Assembly: GCA_019914995.1 (NCBI GenBank) | Contig: CM034137.1 | Location: 6,847,155-6,911,154, forward strand | From: Acanthochlamys bracteata | Lineage: Eukaryota; Streptophyta; Magnoliopsida; Pandanales; Velloziaceae | Reading direction: 5' to 3' | Length of the DNA: 64,000 bases | Part shown: piece after piece, positions 22,421 through 34,989 of the stretch | Layout: every line of letters starts with the position of its first letter | How positions within the stretch are numbered: position 1 is the first letter of the stretch | Program-made: the position numbers and the translations under genes | Notes under the pieces: generated by a model | What the model was told of the DNA's origin: nothing | Databases searched by the model: none | What the model saw: the letters and a program-made list of their open reading frames with translations, nothing else

Positions 22421-25400
22421 CTATGTACAATATGCACCATTTGATGTGAAGAATTGGTAGTCAGGATGATCAACCCGAGAAAGCTGCATCCAGTTATGGG
22501 CAGCTTGCTGCAAGGAATGTGCTTGAAGATCATATCCTCCATTAGGCATCCATACTGACCCTTTCAGCTTATAAGATGCAAGACCAAATGTAGGAAGTGA
22601 GATAACTGGTACTCCATCTACTCCTTGAGGATATGTTACTGTGGGGCCCGGAAAATTTCCAGCGGCTGCACAATGAATTGACTGATCATACTCAAAGAAT
22701 GGATTCTTTAATACAACCTAGAACTTAAAGGAGAACAGTCGAATAACAATGGCATGCCACAAAATAGCGTATATTAAGCATGAAATAGACCAAAACTGAA
22801 CAAACTAAGGGTTAGACAAAATTATGACCAAACAAACTTATGCCTAATATCCATATCTCAATCATACTTCAAGTCCTACCTAAATTTTAGTTCCACAACT
22901 GACTTAGAGCTGTAAAGGAGATGCTGCCCCCTCTTTCAATTTCTCCACACTCTCATATGATAAATATAACTAGTCCAACATGTTTTAAGGGTTGCAAGTA
23001 GAAGCAACTCCAGTAAGAAATAAAACTAGCCCAACATATTTGAAGGGTTCCAACTCGATGCAAGCTCATTGTGAAGAGTTCGTCTTTTTTCCCTCGTCTT
23101 TTTTGGGTTAATATGGATTATGAAGGATCATGGTTCAGAGTTATTAAACTTAAAATGCAATAAAAAGCTTTTAAGGTCTCATGATGAGGTAGGAAGTCAA
23201 GCTATAACCCTAATCCAGGTCAACCTTTTTAGTTCAATCTAAACTTCAACGTTTTTCATAAAAGATAACAGCATAACCAAGAAACAGATTATACAAATCC
23301 AGCTTCCAGAGCTGGAAAAATATATCTGACTAATATTAGCATTGGAGAGTCACATTACCTCTAAAAGCAGTTGAAAGGGAATGGAAGGTGAGAAAGCATG
23401 CATCCAAATCCTTCAAAGTTCGGCCAGTCGGGATCCTGTATATTGGGTACCTACAAATATTCCCAAGTTCAGTGAGAAAATTTACTTCTCAGAAAAGCTT
23501 TTGATGGTCAATTCTCAGATGTCAGATATACCATGCAACAGAAATCCAACTTGCTGGTGATAAATCACAACTTTTAAGGGTCCGCAGTACAGGAAACATT
23601 CGTGCAAGATCCAACACCTGAATGGAAAAAGAACCATTAACAATGCAATCAACAGACAAAATAACACTGTGATTCAGAAAATATGAGAAGAAACCCACCT
23701 TATCAGCCAAAGGTTCACGACAGTATGGAGGATTTCGCTCAAAGTACTGGAAAAGCAGGCAACCTTGAGAGTTTCCAGTATCACTGTCATCACTGGAGAA
23801 TCCTTCTTGCATACTATCATCCATCTCTCTCAAGGATAGTCTGTCCACCTCAAGCATGGAGGCATCATAACATCGATTGTTCTCTGTGTGGTTCAATATC
23901 CTATCAGTTTCACCGTCACTACCTTCACTGCTGGAATCCTTGGAATCAATACAACTCTCTTCACCAGCACGCCTAAAGAATGAGTAAAATCAGGTATCAA
24001 GATACCAGAAGCATGAATAAATTCAATTTTACTTCTACGTATCTAAATAATGAGGCCATGCAGCTTACCAATCACTCTTCCTTCATGAATAAATACAAGT
24101 TTAATCTATATACTATATTAAAGTTGGGGAAGCGCATGGGCGGAATTTTTGGAACATCACTTACCCTTAAGCTGTTAGAGATTCCAGTATTTCTTTATAA
24201 GTAGTAAATAAAATTCAACAGAAATCTCTGTGTAATCTATGTCACTAAAGTTCGGTAAGAGCTTGGGTTGGAATTGTAAAACACACTTATACCACTAATT
24301 TGTTACAGCATCTAGTATTCTATTTTGACAAATCAATAATTTTATCCTAATATTATTGAAATTTCTAAAATAAAAGTATTAAAAATATGGGTTGGAATAA
24401 TTTTATCCTAATTTCAAGTTACAAATTTAACTAATATTAACCAGTAGCTCTAAAGAACCAAGACTAGATCAATCATGTCAGATTATATCCTAGGGTGAAA
24501 GGAGGTTCTTACTTCCTATTAGAGTCAATAGCATCATCGAATTGCATAAACCAATAACATAAACTTACTAAATGAGTAAAAACTTTCATCGCAAAGTACC
24601 TAGAACTGAACGACTGTCTAGTAGGGTCCCCATACAACTGAATGCCAGATAAATAGGGTACATAATACTGCACAACGCAATCACTTTCATCGAGAACAAG
24701 CGGCACACCAGCACCATAAGCACTCCACTCCTTGAATGACTCCCACAAATCCATCAAAGTGAAATAGGGCTCTGATGTTCTCCATCCTCTGATCCTTGTC
24801 TGCCAATCAAAAAAGCTAGATTTAGGATCAAAAGAACTCCTTAGTTCCAACAAAAAACAGGTCCAAGAAAGTGTTTTTGAAATAGCAAGCTCTGGAAAAC
24901 AGTTATGCCAAACTAAATGGTACTACATTTATGCTTCACAATGACTTTTCATGAACTCAAAATGAGTGAGAATATAATCACAACGATCTACGATTTTGAA
25001 GATCTTCTTAAAACTGTAAAACAAAGCATCCATTTAAAAGATGTACGGCAAAAGAAAGCATTCCCCTTAAAAGACCGCAGAATAAGAACATTATAGAGGT
25101 CATAGGTTTCTTATGAAAGATCATAGGTTTTCCAGTGATATTCTGCCATTAAATTACATTCTAATTTATCGCACATAATCCAAGCATGCCATAGCCAAAT
25201 TTCAAACGTAGAAGAGTGTGCTAAATTTTATCAATAGAAAAGAACGTCCATCAATCTATGCATTTACTAGCAGAAATTTAAATATTTAAATAAAAAAGAA
25301 TCAACTTAAGCATTTGGTAACTGAAAAAAGAGAGAGACAGAGAGACGCAAAAGAAGAAAAACTCTAGCACCCAAACCAAAAAAAGAAAATATTCGTATAC

Positions 25401-25729
25401 ATCGATTTTCTTAGAAATTATTAAAAAAACAAATCGAATTCCTTTAAATTGATTCAACAAAGAAATAATAGAAAAACCTTGGATATGTACTGAGCGGGTA
25501 CAGAAGGTGTGGTGAACTCCAAGAACCGGTTCAAATTACTCGGTCTAGTATCATCTCCACTAACGGGCCCGGTTTCATCATCACTGGACCAGACCGTTTT
25601 CTCATCCTTAACACCACCACCACCACCGCTGCTGCTACTCCACGGCCTTCGTTGCCTTGCGTTAGCAGTATCATAGAATCTGCATTCCCCACTATGGTCC
25701 CGCCGGAACTGCAACTCGGCCCCCAACAT
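22421..25729 (-). CDS. DUF789-family protein, six exons (about 400 aa)
   Basis: Exons on the - strand: 25729-25478, 24799-24600, 23972-23699, 23617-23532, 23450-23359, 22717-22421. The protein starts [20 protein letters not shown], has a glycine/serine-rich stretch, then the DUF789 core: [66 protein letters not shown], an acidic serine-rich insert, [55 protein letters not shown], and [18 protein letters not shown] near the end. The family is plant-wide and of unknown biochemical role. Exons 1-5 join in frame, but the junction of exon 5 (ends one base into a codon) with exon 6 (open in the [11 protein letters not shown] frame) is off by one base, so a missed micro-exon, another acceptor or an indel is likely there. 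Stop TAG at 22421-22423. Confidence 0.85.
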
Positions 25730-28700
25730 CTCTCTACTGACCCCGTTAATCCGTTCAACAATCCGATTGGTCTAAACAAATCTGGGCGTTGATTTCACAA
25801 TCCAACGGCAGAGATCGCCGGCGATGAGAAGGAGAAGATTGATATGGATTTCTGCTGCAATGCGAGAGCAGACGAAGAAGAAGAAGAAGAATATATAAAG
25901 AAAGAGAACGAGAATAGCAATATGGCGAGAGATGGAGAAGGAGAAATATAATAGTTTAATTAATAATTTTCGAAATAGGGCACTGTAAATTTGAATTACA
26001 TACTATGCTATTCATATTCATATTCTTCACCATTAGCTTTCAATTTTCAGAAGATGCTTGGCGTTTCTAAAAGCATTTGTTCTAAAATATCTGAAAGAAT
26101 ATATAATGGAGTAATTTGCATTGCTTTTCTAAATTTTCAATTTTTTAAATTTTAAGTTCAAAACTTAAATTAAAATATAATAATTTTAATTATAAAATAA
26201 TCTTTTTATAAAAATTTTTAGAACTGAACAAATTTAGTTTTTAACAACATTTTCTGAAAATATTTTTTGGTAAGAAATATAGATTTTGGCTTCTAGAATA
26301 TAACACGTCTGTTTGATAAATATCGAATTCTAGTTTCATGATTCTGCTAGACGCTAAAAATACTAATACATTTTACTATTCATTTTTAGCTTTTAGTTTG
26401 AGAAAAAATAATAGAATCGTGTTTTGAAGAACGTTTATTTAATTGGAAAGTATGTATGTTTGAAAGAATTTATAAAAAAAGTTTTTGAAACGAAAATTAT
26501 TTAAACTTTTTAAATAAATTGATTTTATTAATAAAAATACTATTTTGGAACTACTAGGGACCTGTTAATGCTAAATGTATTTATTCAAATTAAAAACTAT
26601 TAAACTAAGTTCTAATTGTTCTGTTTTGAAATTCATCTGTTTCCTCTATTCTATTATGGTTCGATTTTGGACTTCTTTGACTGACCAACCAAACTGGTGT
26701 TTCCTGTTCTCTTAATCTTATCTTGCCACGTGTAAACTCAACAAGATAACAGATATACGTGGAATGGCAAAGAAGTGGAAGGAAATCTCGAGATGTTGAT
26801 CCAACGGTTGAGATACATTCATGGTGGTCTCCAAAATATTTAATTCATTATTGATATGATGATGATAAGATTATTATAACAGTAGTGGTACGAGTGGGTC
26901 GGTTACATTATATTCGACGAGACGCGGCTTCAAGCACGTTGTAGTCAGTAGGTTGTGTTGCAATATTATCCCTCTAATATTGATTTAAGCAAAAGTAGGC
27001 TATACCCTTCTTTTTTTTTTTGCATAAGTACAAGATTCGCAAATAGATAAACTTCACACGTTGTTTACCAAAACTTTCGCCAATATGGGAACAATTATGA
27101 ATTTATGACTTGTTTAGAATTTAACTTTCAAACATTCACAAATAGTTTTTAATTTTTCCATAAATATTTCCAAAATACGTTACATTATTTATAATTTTTG
27201 AAGTTAAAAAATAAACTTACTTACTAAAATGTTCATAAAAATATTTTTAGGGCTTGTTTTTGGCAATCAAGAGCCTGCCCATTGAGCAAGTATTTCTCAA
27301 ATGGGAATGCATTAAGGTGTCTTCCACGTAGTTTAGCTTTGCAAAATAATGAAGTTTGAAAAAATATTTGAAATAAATAAATAGATATTAAATTAAATTT
27401 ATATAAATTGAATTTGATACAAAATATAAGTAAAAATTAAATTAATAATTAAAAAAAATATAAAATAATAGAATTTAAATTTTTTTATAAAAAAAGTAAA
27501 TTTTAATATATTTGAAACAGACAATTGAAACGATCTGTAAGAAGTCAATTGATATGCATTAAGTTCTTTTTCTCTCTGAAGTGCCAGCAAACGAACATGT
27601 CGTTGTAGTCGGTGATTAATTTTGTAAAGAGAGGCTTGTACGAACCAGATTCACATAATTAGACCTACCCAAATTTATATTTGTTCCAAACCATTAACTA
27701 GAATTTAAAGTTCATTTATTTATTAACAAAAGTTGGTGCCACGTAAAATGGCATGGCTTCAACGTGTCATCTATCTACTTCGACTTGATTTCTCCAGTAA
27801 CGTTTACGAAGAACAGCGAAAATAATAATAACTAATCAGAAGACTGCCATACTGTGTAGTGCTTCTGGTAAGATCAGCACCGTTGGATGGACAGGATATG
27901 CACGTGGCGCAGAATGTTAGTAGATTCATGAACTTATACGTATGGGTGGCGTGGAGAAGATGGTTTTTCCGGTGTGACATTCTGCACCGGCCCCTTCACT
28001 TCGAGCTCACTCGAACTTCAAACTAAGGCGTGTTCCAATCGTCCGCGGTTCCATTTTTTTTTCTAAATTTTTTGTTTTGTACTGTTTATATTTTTTAATT
28101 ATATAAAAAATTTAAAATTTTTTATATATGAAATTTTGATTTTAATTTTTTATTTATATATTTTTTAATATAATTATATATTTTAATTTTTAATATATTT
28201 TTAAAATTTATTGAAAAAAATACTAAATTTTATTTTCAAATTTTATTTTTAAAAAAATTATATTTTATATTTCTTATTTTTACGAAATTTAATTCTTAAT
28301 ATTTAAAATACTATTTCTAAAAACATATTTATTTTGAATAATTTTTTATTAAAATAATAATAAATAAAAATATTTAATAAAAAATTTGTAAATTTGTTTT
28401 TATTAAAATTAAATTAAATATTAAATTAAAAAATAAAAATTTTATAAATAATTTTAAAATTTATAAATTATATTAGAAATAAATTTTAAAAAATGAATTC
28501 GATAAGTTAATAAATAAATCTTTAGAAATATTTCAAAATACTTAAATAAAAACTTTTTCTAAAAATAATTTTGAAATTCTATTAATTTATTAATTTAAAA
28601 ATGATATAGAATAATATATATGTAATCATACTAATTTATTATTCTGTTAATTTTAAAAATTTTATTAGAAAAATTTATAAATTAAAATAATAATAGAAAA

Positions 28701-29685
28701 TATTTAACTATACAATCGTGATGATCTTCTAGTTGGACCCACAAGCGAAAATCGGATTCATGTGGTTTGCGTTCGACACGACCGGATGCGGTTGCTTGCC
28801 GAGAAGAGTTTCGTGTGGCGATGTGGGGATTCATGTGATTCTTTTCCGCTTGAAAGGCTGGACTCTGACACGCTGGTACGGCGTGGATCAGATATAGGAT
28901 GTCTTTTATTTCGTAACTTTATTATTTTAGTAAAACTTTATTTTAAAGAATTTTTAATAAAATAATTAATTATTTAAATAAAAAATATATAAATAAATTC
29001 ATCTTTAAATATATAACTCGCGATAACTCGTCTTATAATTATTCAATTATTGACCAAACTTACGGCAACAAACATATTTTTAATATCTGTTTTTATTCAA
29101 AATTATTTTTTATTAAAATAAATATTAAGTTATTATATATTTTATTAATAATATTTATGAAAAAATTATTATTTTAAACATTATTTGTGGAAGTAACTTA
29201 ATGTAAAAGAACATATGCAGTAATAGGAAGCTATTTTGAAGTGCCGAAAAGTTAAGTAACTTTTCAAAAACAAGAAGGAAAAATACTGTTATTCACTTGT
29301 GTGTTATTAAATTAATGAAAGAGTCAGTATATTTTATTTCACAAATTCATAAAAACAGTTATTTAAATGCGTGTTTTCCAACAACTTAAATTTATTTTTT
29401 ATAAATTCATTTTCAATATAAAAATATATATAAATTAAAATAAAATATTATATTAATATAATATTTTATTTTTTATTATATAAATATTATATTAATATAT
29501 AATTATATTTTTTATTAAATATTTTTAATTTTTAATTTAATTTTTTTAAGTGAGTTTTAAAAAACTCATTTTTTTACTTTTTGACTATCAAAGTAAACAC
29601 TTTCTAAATATATTATGTCTTATCAATGTTTTATAAACTAAACGTTTTCGAAAAAAGGCTAATAATTTTAAGTACTTCCAAAAGT
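25730..29685. other. AT-rich intergenic DNA, no gene seen
   Basis: The left end is the 5' leader and promoter of the DUF789 gene, with a (GAA)n run near 25874-25891. 25950-26560 and 27010-27300 contain AT-rich miniature-element relics. 28030-28720 and 28890-29610 are extremely AT-rich, with long poly(A)/poly(T)-like tracts. Islands of balanced composition near 26640-26960, 27720-28020 and 28720-28890 show no open coding pattern that I trust. Confidence 0.45.
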
Positions 29686-32600
29686 CTAGGAATATATTAG
29701 CGCCTCAATTGTGGAATGCGCAGGAGAGGATATACATGGTTTTGGTGGCATCTCCAAGTCGCTGATGCTTCCGCTTAACATTTCCACTACTCTACTGATT
29801 GAAGGTCGATTTGCAGGCATAGTCTGTACGCACCACAAGCCTACAATTATCATCTTTCTTGCAATTTCTTTCGTTTCGTTTGTCAATCCCCAGTTTTCCA
29901 AAGCTCCATCTTCATCAAAATGTTCATAAATCCAATGCGGAAAATATGCTTCACTGCTGTTTTGTACAGCTGTTTCGGCATTCCTGCGTCCACCAACCAT
30001 TTCTAACAACATCATACCGTAGCTATAGACATCAGACTTACTCGAAACATTGCCAAAACTCCTGGAGAAAACTTCAGGAGCAATATAACCGATGGTTCCT
30101 CGAGCATTTGTCATGGACAGAAAACTATCTTTGTGGGAGCTCAACTTTGCCAACCCAAAATCAGATATTTTGGGGCAGAAATCCTCGTCAAGCAGTATGT
30201 TATGAGGTTTTATATCGAAATGAACTATGCGAGTGTTGGATCCACGGTGTAAATATTCAAGCCCTCGTGCAACCCCAATTGCAATGTCATACAGCGTCGT
30301 GCAACCAAGTCGAGTTGATGTTTTCTTATTGTATATGTGCTTCTCTAATGAGCCATTTGGCATGAAGCCATAGATGAGAGCTCTGTTGGAACCCTCCATG
30401 CAAAAACCAATTAGAGTAACTATGTTAACATGAGAAGTTCTTCCAATGATTGAGACCTCATTGATAAAATCTTCACCATTGCCTTTGGAATTGCTTAATA
30501 CTTTAACGGCTACTTGACGGCCGTCAAGTAGTTCTCCTTTGTATACGCTGCCATAACCCCCATTACCAAGTTTATCAGTAAAGGATTTAGTCATTTTCTT
30601 GACATCTGAATATCTATATCTTCTGGGAGTGAAAGATTCATATGTTTTCAGGAAGTCCTCTATTGCCAGTGTGTTACTTTCCTTTGTCCTGAAGCACATC
30701 AAGTTGCATGGCTTGCCCTGATTGCGTCTGATTAGAACGACAAGAACACAGATTGCAAGAAATCCTCCAGCCAAACCTGTCACTACACCTAGCATCAACA
30801 ATTAATTATAAGTAGTTAGTAATATGTATCGGTCATTGTTATCTCAGCAAACATTTTTTGACAATTAAAGTTGAACTTAGTAATACGCTTATAACGACTA
30901 GCATCATATCATAGTATTCATGTCCAATCTTCATATTCATGAAGTCTAATAATATTTTTTTGGGTAGTGTAAAGTGTAATAGTTTCAATGGTGTTTCTAG
31001 CTACAAATTGCTATTTCTATATCTTTAAAACAAGATGATCGTAGAAAGATCAGTTGATAATGCTAGCAATAGCAGTGTGATACTGAAATTTTCTTAACTA
31101 GACACAATATAGGATACGAATGGAACTCATGCAAGCATTTTACATGACGTAAGAAGTTATAGAATATGCCTTTATTTGCTAAATCAGTGGTGCAATGTCT
31201 CTGAGTTCCATACAAATGCAAACAAGCTAAAGATCAAAATGGGATTAGTTGAATTTCCAAGCTAAAAACAGTTTTCATTCTTTTGAAGTGGAATACTATA
31301 GCTTTAAAGCGAGTAGCAAATTTGCATTCTAAGCAGCTTAAGGTTTGTATGTGTTCTAATAGGTTAAGTTGACTGTTAACTTAGCATACACTTGACTAAT
31401 TTTTGTGACTTCTATGTTTTAACATGATTGTCGATAAAGTGAGAGGCAAGAACAAAGTAAGAATGTTCTGTAAGTATAGCAGGTAAGGATTTCACTGCAA
31501 TTGTCTTAATTATGTTAGTCCTTAAATAATTCCAATTGGTGGCCAGACAGGGTATAGAACAAAGTTACCAGATGTCTATTTATATGTAGCATGCCTAAGA
31601 CTACCACTCTCAAATAGTCATTTCTTCTTGAACTTGGCTACTCAAAACTGGAACTTCAAGCTTAAAATGGGAATTGATCTGTTGAGTTTCCAAATTGTCT
31701 AATCTATGTTATAGAAACTATGTGCTCTTAAACTAAAGATAGACACCGACGATCTTTTCTTAAGTCGATAACAAGCATATTTACTAACTGGTTTTTATAA
31801 GTCGGTAAAATTCAGTTAGTAATGGTTCAGTTTGTAGTAGTGCACCAAAAATGTGTCCTTTTGTTGAGGTGAAAGTATTAAGTGTCACGGTATGCTTCGT
31901 ACAACTGTTGCAGAATTTCAAAGTAAGACAATAATCCAAGTTCTGAATATCAATAAAGCAGACGTACCTATAATGATTCCTAATACACTCCTTTTGGCTT
32001 CTGCAAAAATTAAAGAAATAAATAAGTAAAACAGCAGAACAAAGGGGTACTGGAACTTGGTATTCTGTATACTTACCAAATTGTTTCCATATAATACATG
32101 TATTTATCGATTAGTTACACAGCATCATGAATAACACCTATTTTGAAATCTTATGTTTGAGTTGAGACAAAGATACGCGAGGACATATATCCAAATTGTG
32201 ATTTATGCATGGATAATCTTAACTTACTTACCAGCATTTATTATACTTGAATTAAGCATGACACAAGAGTGAAAAAAATGAAAAGAACAATGCTAGGAGA
32301 GCTCAGATATGCAAAATTAAGTGATTTCTTTGCTCACAAGGAAGAAATAGAACCTTAGGTCTTGTTTGATCCATGAGATAGTACAAATGAGATAAGAATT
32401 ATTCAATTTCAGAACATGTATTCTAAATTTGGTATTGCTTTACATACGTGCATGATAAACTAATCCTAGACTTAAAAGTTTCCCACTATCGTGGGATTAG
32501 TTAGTCCCAACTAAGAATAGTATTAGATTACTATTATTTTCAACATTTTTATTCTTTTTCTTGGCATAAAATCCATTTTAAACTAATAAGAAAAAAAGTG

Positions 32601-33402
32601 GAAGAATAAAAATAAGTTTAGAATACTTTTAAAGAAAGTACAGAGTTTAAAGAAAACTAAGAGATGATGAAATCCGTAGGGATTCGATTGATACCCGGAT
32701 GACATACAGAGTTCCAAGGACGGCCATTGATAGTGCAGTTATTCCCTATAGCTTGGCAGTCGAAGCATTGTGGTTCAAGTTCAAGTTCGTGCGAGAACCC
32801 CACGGATAACAGGGAAAGGTTACTGTTGCTGTCGTTATACGAAAGCTTCAACTGAAACATTGGCGGACTTTCAGCTAAACAGCTTTTCGGAATTTCTGCA
32901 GCTTCTCTTTCACCTAATTTTGATGTATAGTAGAAATTGTAATCCTTACAAGGAGCAGCGTCACCGTATTGGAGCATGAATTCACGGCTGAAATGGTACT
33001 TGATAATTTCGCAATCAAAGTCCTGAAGCAGTATTTGGCTTATATGAGTAAGATTGACAAGAGGTGAAGGTTCAGAAAAGAGCAAGAGAAAGCTGCAGGT
33101 TGTACCCAACAAAGTACCGCTGAGCTGTTGACTAAAACGGAGTTATCAGAGTAGGAAATGTTCTTCAAACCGAACCAGTCACCTTGGCTCTTGAATTGGA
33201 TTTCCGGAATCGTTCCATTACAACGGATCAAGTGAGCTTTCAGACAATTTCCCATGCTCACGGATGTATAGAATGGTGGCGTGACTGTATGTCTGAAATT
33301 TCCACAGGTGAATTGGGAGGGAGAGCAGCAAGAAACAAATTCGAGAAAGAACACGGATAGAACGAAGAAGATGGTAGAACAACAAGGCAGAGAGTTAGCC
33401 AT
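29686..33402 (-). CDS. LRK10-like (LRK10L-2 type) receptor kinase A, frameshifted ectodomain
   Basis: Three exons on the - strand: ectodomain 33402-32695, small transmembrane-start exon 32000-31968 (EAKRSVLGIII), and TM/kinase exon 30788-29686. All junctions are phase 1 and in frame. The ectodomain has a signal peptide (MANSLPCCSTIFFVLSVFFL) and GUB_WAK_bind/WAK_assoc-like cysteine pattern (FTCGN, LIRCNG, CFDCQAIGNNC, VCHPG). The kinase exon gives a TM helix (GLAGGFLAICVLVVLI), then LGNGGYGSVYKG, VAVK (catalytic lysine), HFDIKPHNILLD (catalytic Asp; F replaces R, a non-RD kinase), DFGLAK, GTIGYIAPE and NRPSISRVVEML. Every key catalytic residue is present. A cell-surface receptor sensing wall or pathogen signals is the family expectation. 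Oddity: near 33125 the ectodomain frame shifts by one base (DNSVLVNSS continues out of frame as QLSGTLLGTTCSFL), so as read here it is a pseudogene or contains a sequence error. It is the only kinase in the cluster. Confidence 0.88.
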
Positions 33403-34180
33403 ATGAACGAATGATTGAGTGGAGTTTTGAAGTTACTTATAAAATAGAATTTTTAAAAAATAAAAAATATTTTTATTTTTTTTAAAAAATAAATTATATT
33501 TTTTTATTTTAAAAAAAATAATAAAAATATATAATAAAAAAATTTTATTTCGTAAATTTTTTTTATATTTTTTAAAATTTTAAATTAATTTTTATATATT
33601 TATAAAATATATAAAAATATAAAATAGATAAAAATTAAAAAAGTTAATAAATAATTTTTAAAACGAAAAATCAAACAGTTCCTGAATATTCGAGAAAACT
33701 TGTATCGAAACTCTACAATCAAACTACCAACAAAAAGCACCTAGAACTCAAGTATTGCTTCTTTTGATAGACTCAAGTCAACTGCGAGAAATCTCTTCTG
33801 AAACTCCTTTGGCTAAATACACGAAAAAGAAATATTGCGGACGACATTTTGAACTTGAAGGAGAACAAAAATCCAAACGAAAACATTGCTTTTTTCTTTC
33901 ATTAAAAACAAGAGACGAAAAGACCTGAGAACTTTCCTGGTTTGCAGCAAAGAAACTGGAACCAAAGTCCAGAGCAATCAGCAAAGAAATGAGGGGAAAA
34001 AGTTATTGCGATAACGATGTTAACTTTGGACAAAGGTAAGAAAAAGTAGGTTTAATATTTCCTTAAGAAGAATTTAGTGTTACTTCTAAGAATAGTAGAC
34101 ATTAGATAATGAAGATAGCTAGTCAAAGTCCACTCGCTTTGTCTCTAGCGGGCTCAAGTTTCTAATGCCACGTTGCTGTA
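33340..34180 (-). repeat. Copy 1 of a duplicated receptor 5' region (gene A start and upstream)
   Basis: The signal-peptide codons and upstream DNA of gene A recur at about 38895-39790 in the same orientation: shared blocks include gaaactctacaatcaaacta, agactcaagtcaactgcgag and caaagtccaaagcaatcag-like text. An AT-rich element (about 33430-33680) is present only here, and a MITE at 39270 only in the other copy. Confidence 0.8.
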
Positions 34181-34295
34181 TAACAATGTCGTTACAGTTC
34201 AACAGTTTCGAAGTCCCAAGTCTTCTTCTGTACTTGCGAAAGAACTCTTTGGAGCAGCTCGACCAATGTTGTACCAATTAGTTATTCATATATAA

Positions 34296-34578
34296 GTCCG
34301 TGTTTCAAATACTCGTAACTGATTTATATAAAAGTAAAAAATAAAAAGTGGAGTTTTTTGAAAAATAAATTGAAAGTAGAGTTTAATTTTTATATTTTAA
34401 TTGATTGTTGAAATGGGTTGGAAGTAAATTGAAAAAATATATATAATAAAATTTGAGTTCCACTTATATAGAACTGAAAATTTGAATTTTCAGTTTTATT
34501 TACAATTGAAATAAAAAAGTGAGTGAAATTCCAATTCTGGTGGGAAAAAGTAGAGTTTTTTACACTTGAAACACGCCC
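34296..34578. mobile_element. Tourist-like MITE, TAA target duplication
   Basis: The left end gtccgtgtttcaaatac and right end cttgaaacacgccc are inverted, and TAA flanks both sides (34293-34295, 34579-34581), as for PIF/Harbinger-derived elements. Same family as those at 58957 and 59256. Non-coding. Confidence 0.75.
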
Positions 34579-34711
34579 TAAGTGAAAAGTTAACTTCGTC
34601 TCTTTTTTCTCCTGTTTAAGTCTACTCGCTTTGTTCTCTAGCACCAAGTTCTTATATTAAATGTCACTATTTAAGTTAGAAATTATTGAACGATTTAATT
34701 TATAATTTAAA

Positions 34712-34975
34712 TAGGCGTTTGGTTGAGCGTTTTTCTAACGTTTTTTTATATTTTTAATTTTTTATTTTTTTTTATATTTTATAAATATTTAAAAAAATTA
34801 TTTAAAAATTAAAAAGTGTAAAAAATTCTACGTAATAAAATTTTTTTATTATATATTTTTATTATTTTATTAGAAGTAAAAAAATACAGCTTATTTTTAA
34901 AAAAAATTAAAAATATCTTCTATTTTAGAAAATTTTTATTTTCATAAGTAATTCCAAATAGAGATACAACAAGCT
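34712..34975. mobile_element. AT-rich miniature inverted-repeat element
   Basis: It runs from taggcgtttggttgagc to aagtaattccaaatag; same layout as the elements at 15256 and 48891. It sits at the truncated end of pseudogene B, where similarity to gene C stops. Confidence 0.5.
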
Positions 34976-34989
34976 CTATTTCAGAAAAG

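Noticed and set aside
28762..28965. 67-codon open frame in a GC-richer island
   Set aside because: No homology recognised, no splice context, and the end runs into AT-rich DNA.
29859..30365. 168-codon open frame on the + strand
   Set aside because: Exact antisense shadow of the kinase exon of gene A; low-complexity translation.
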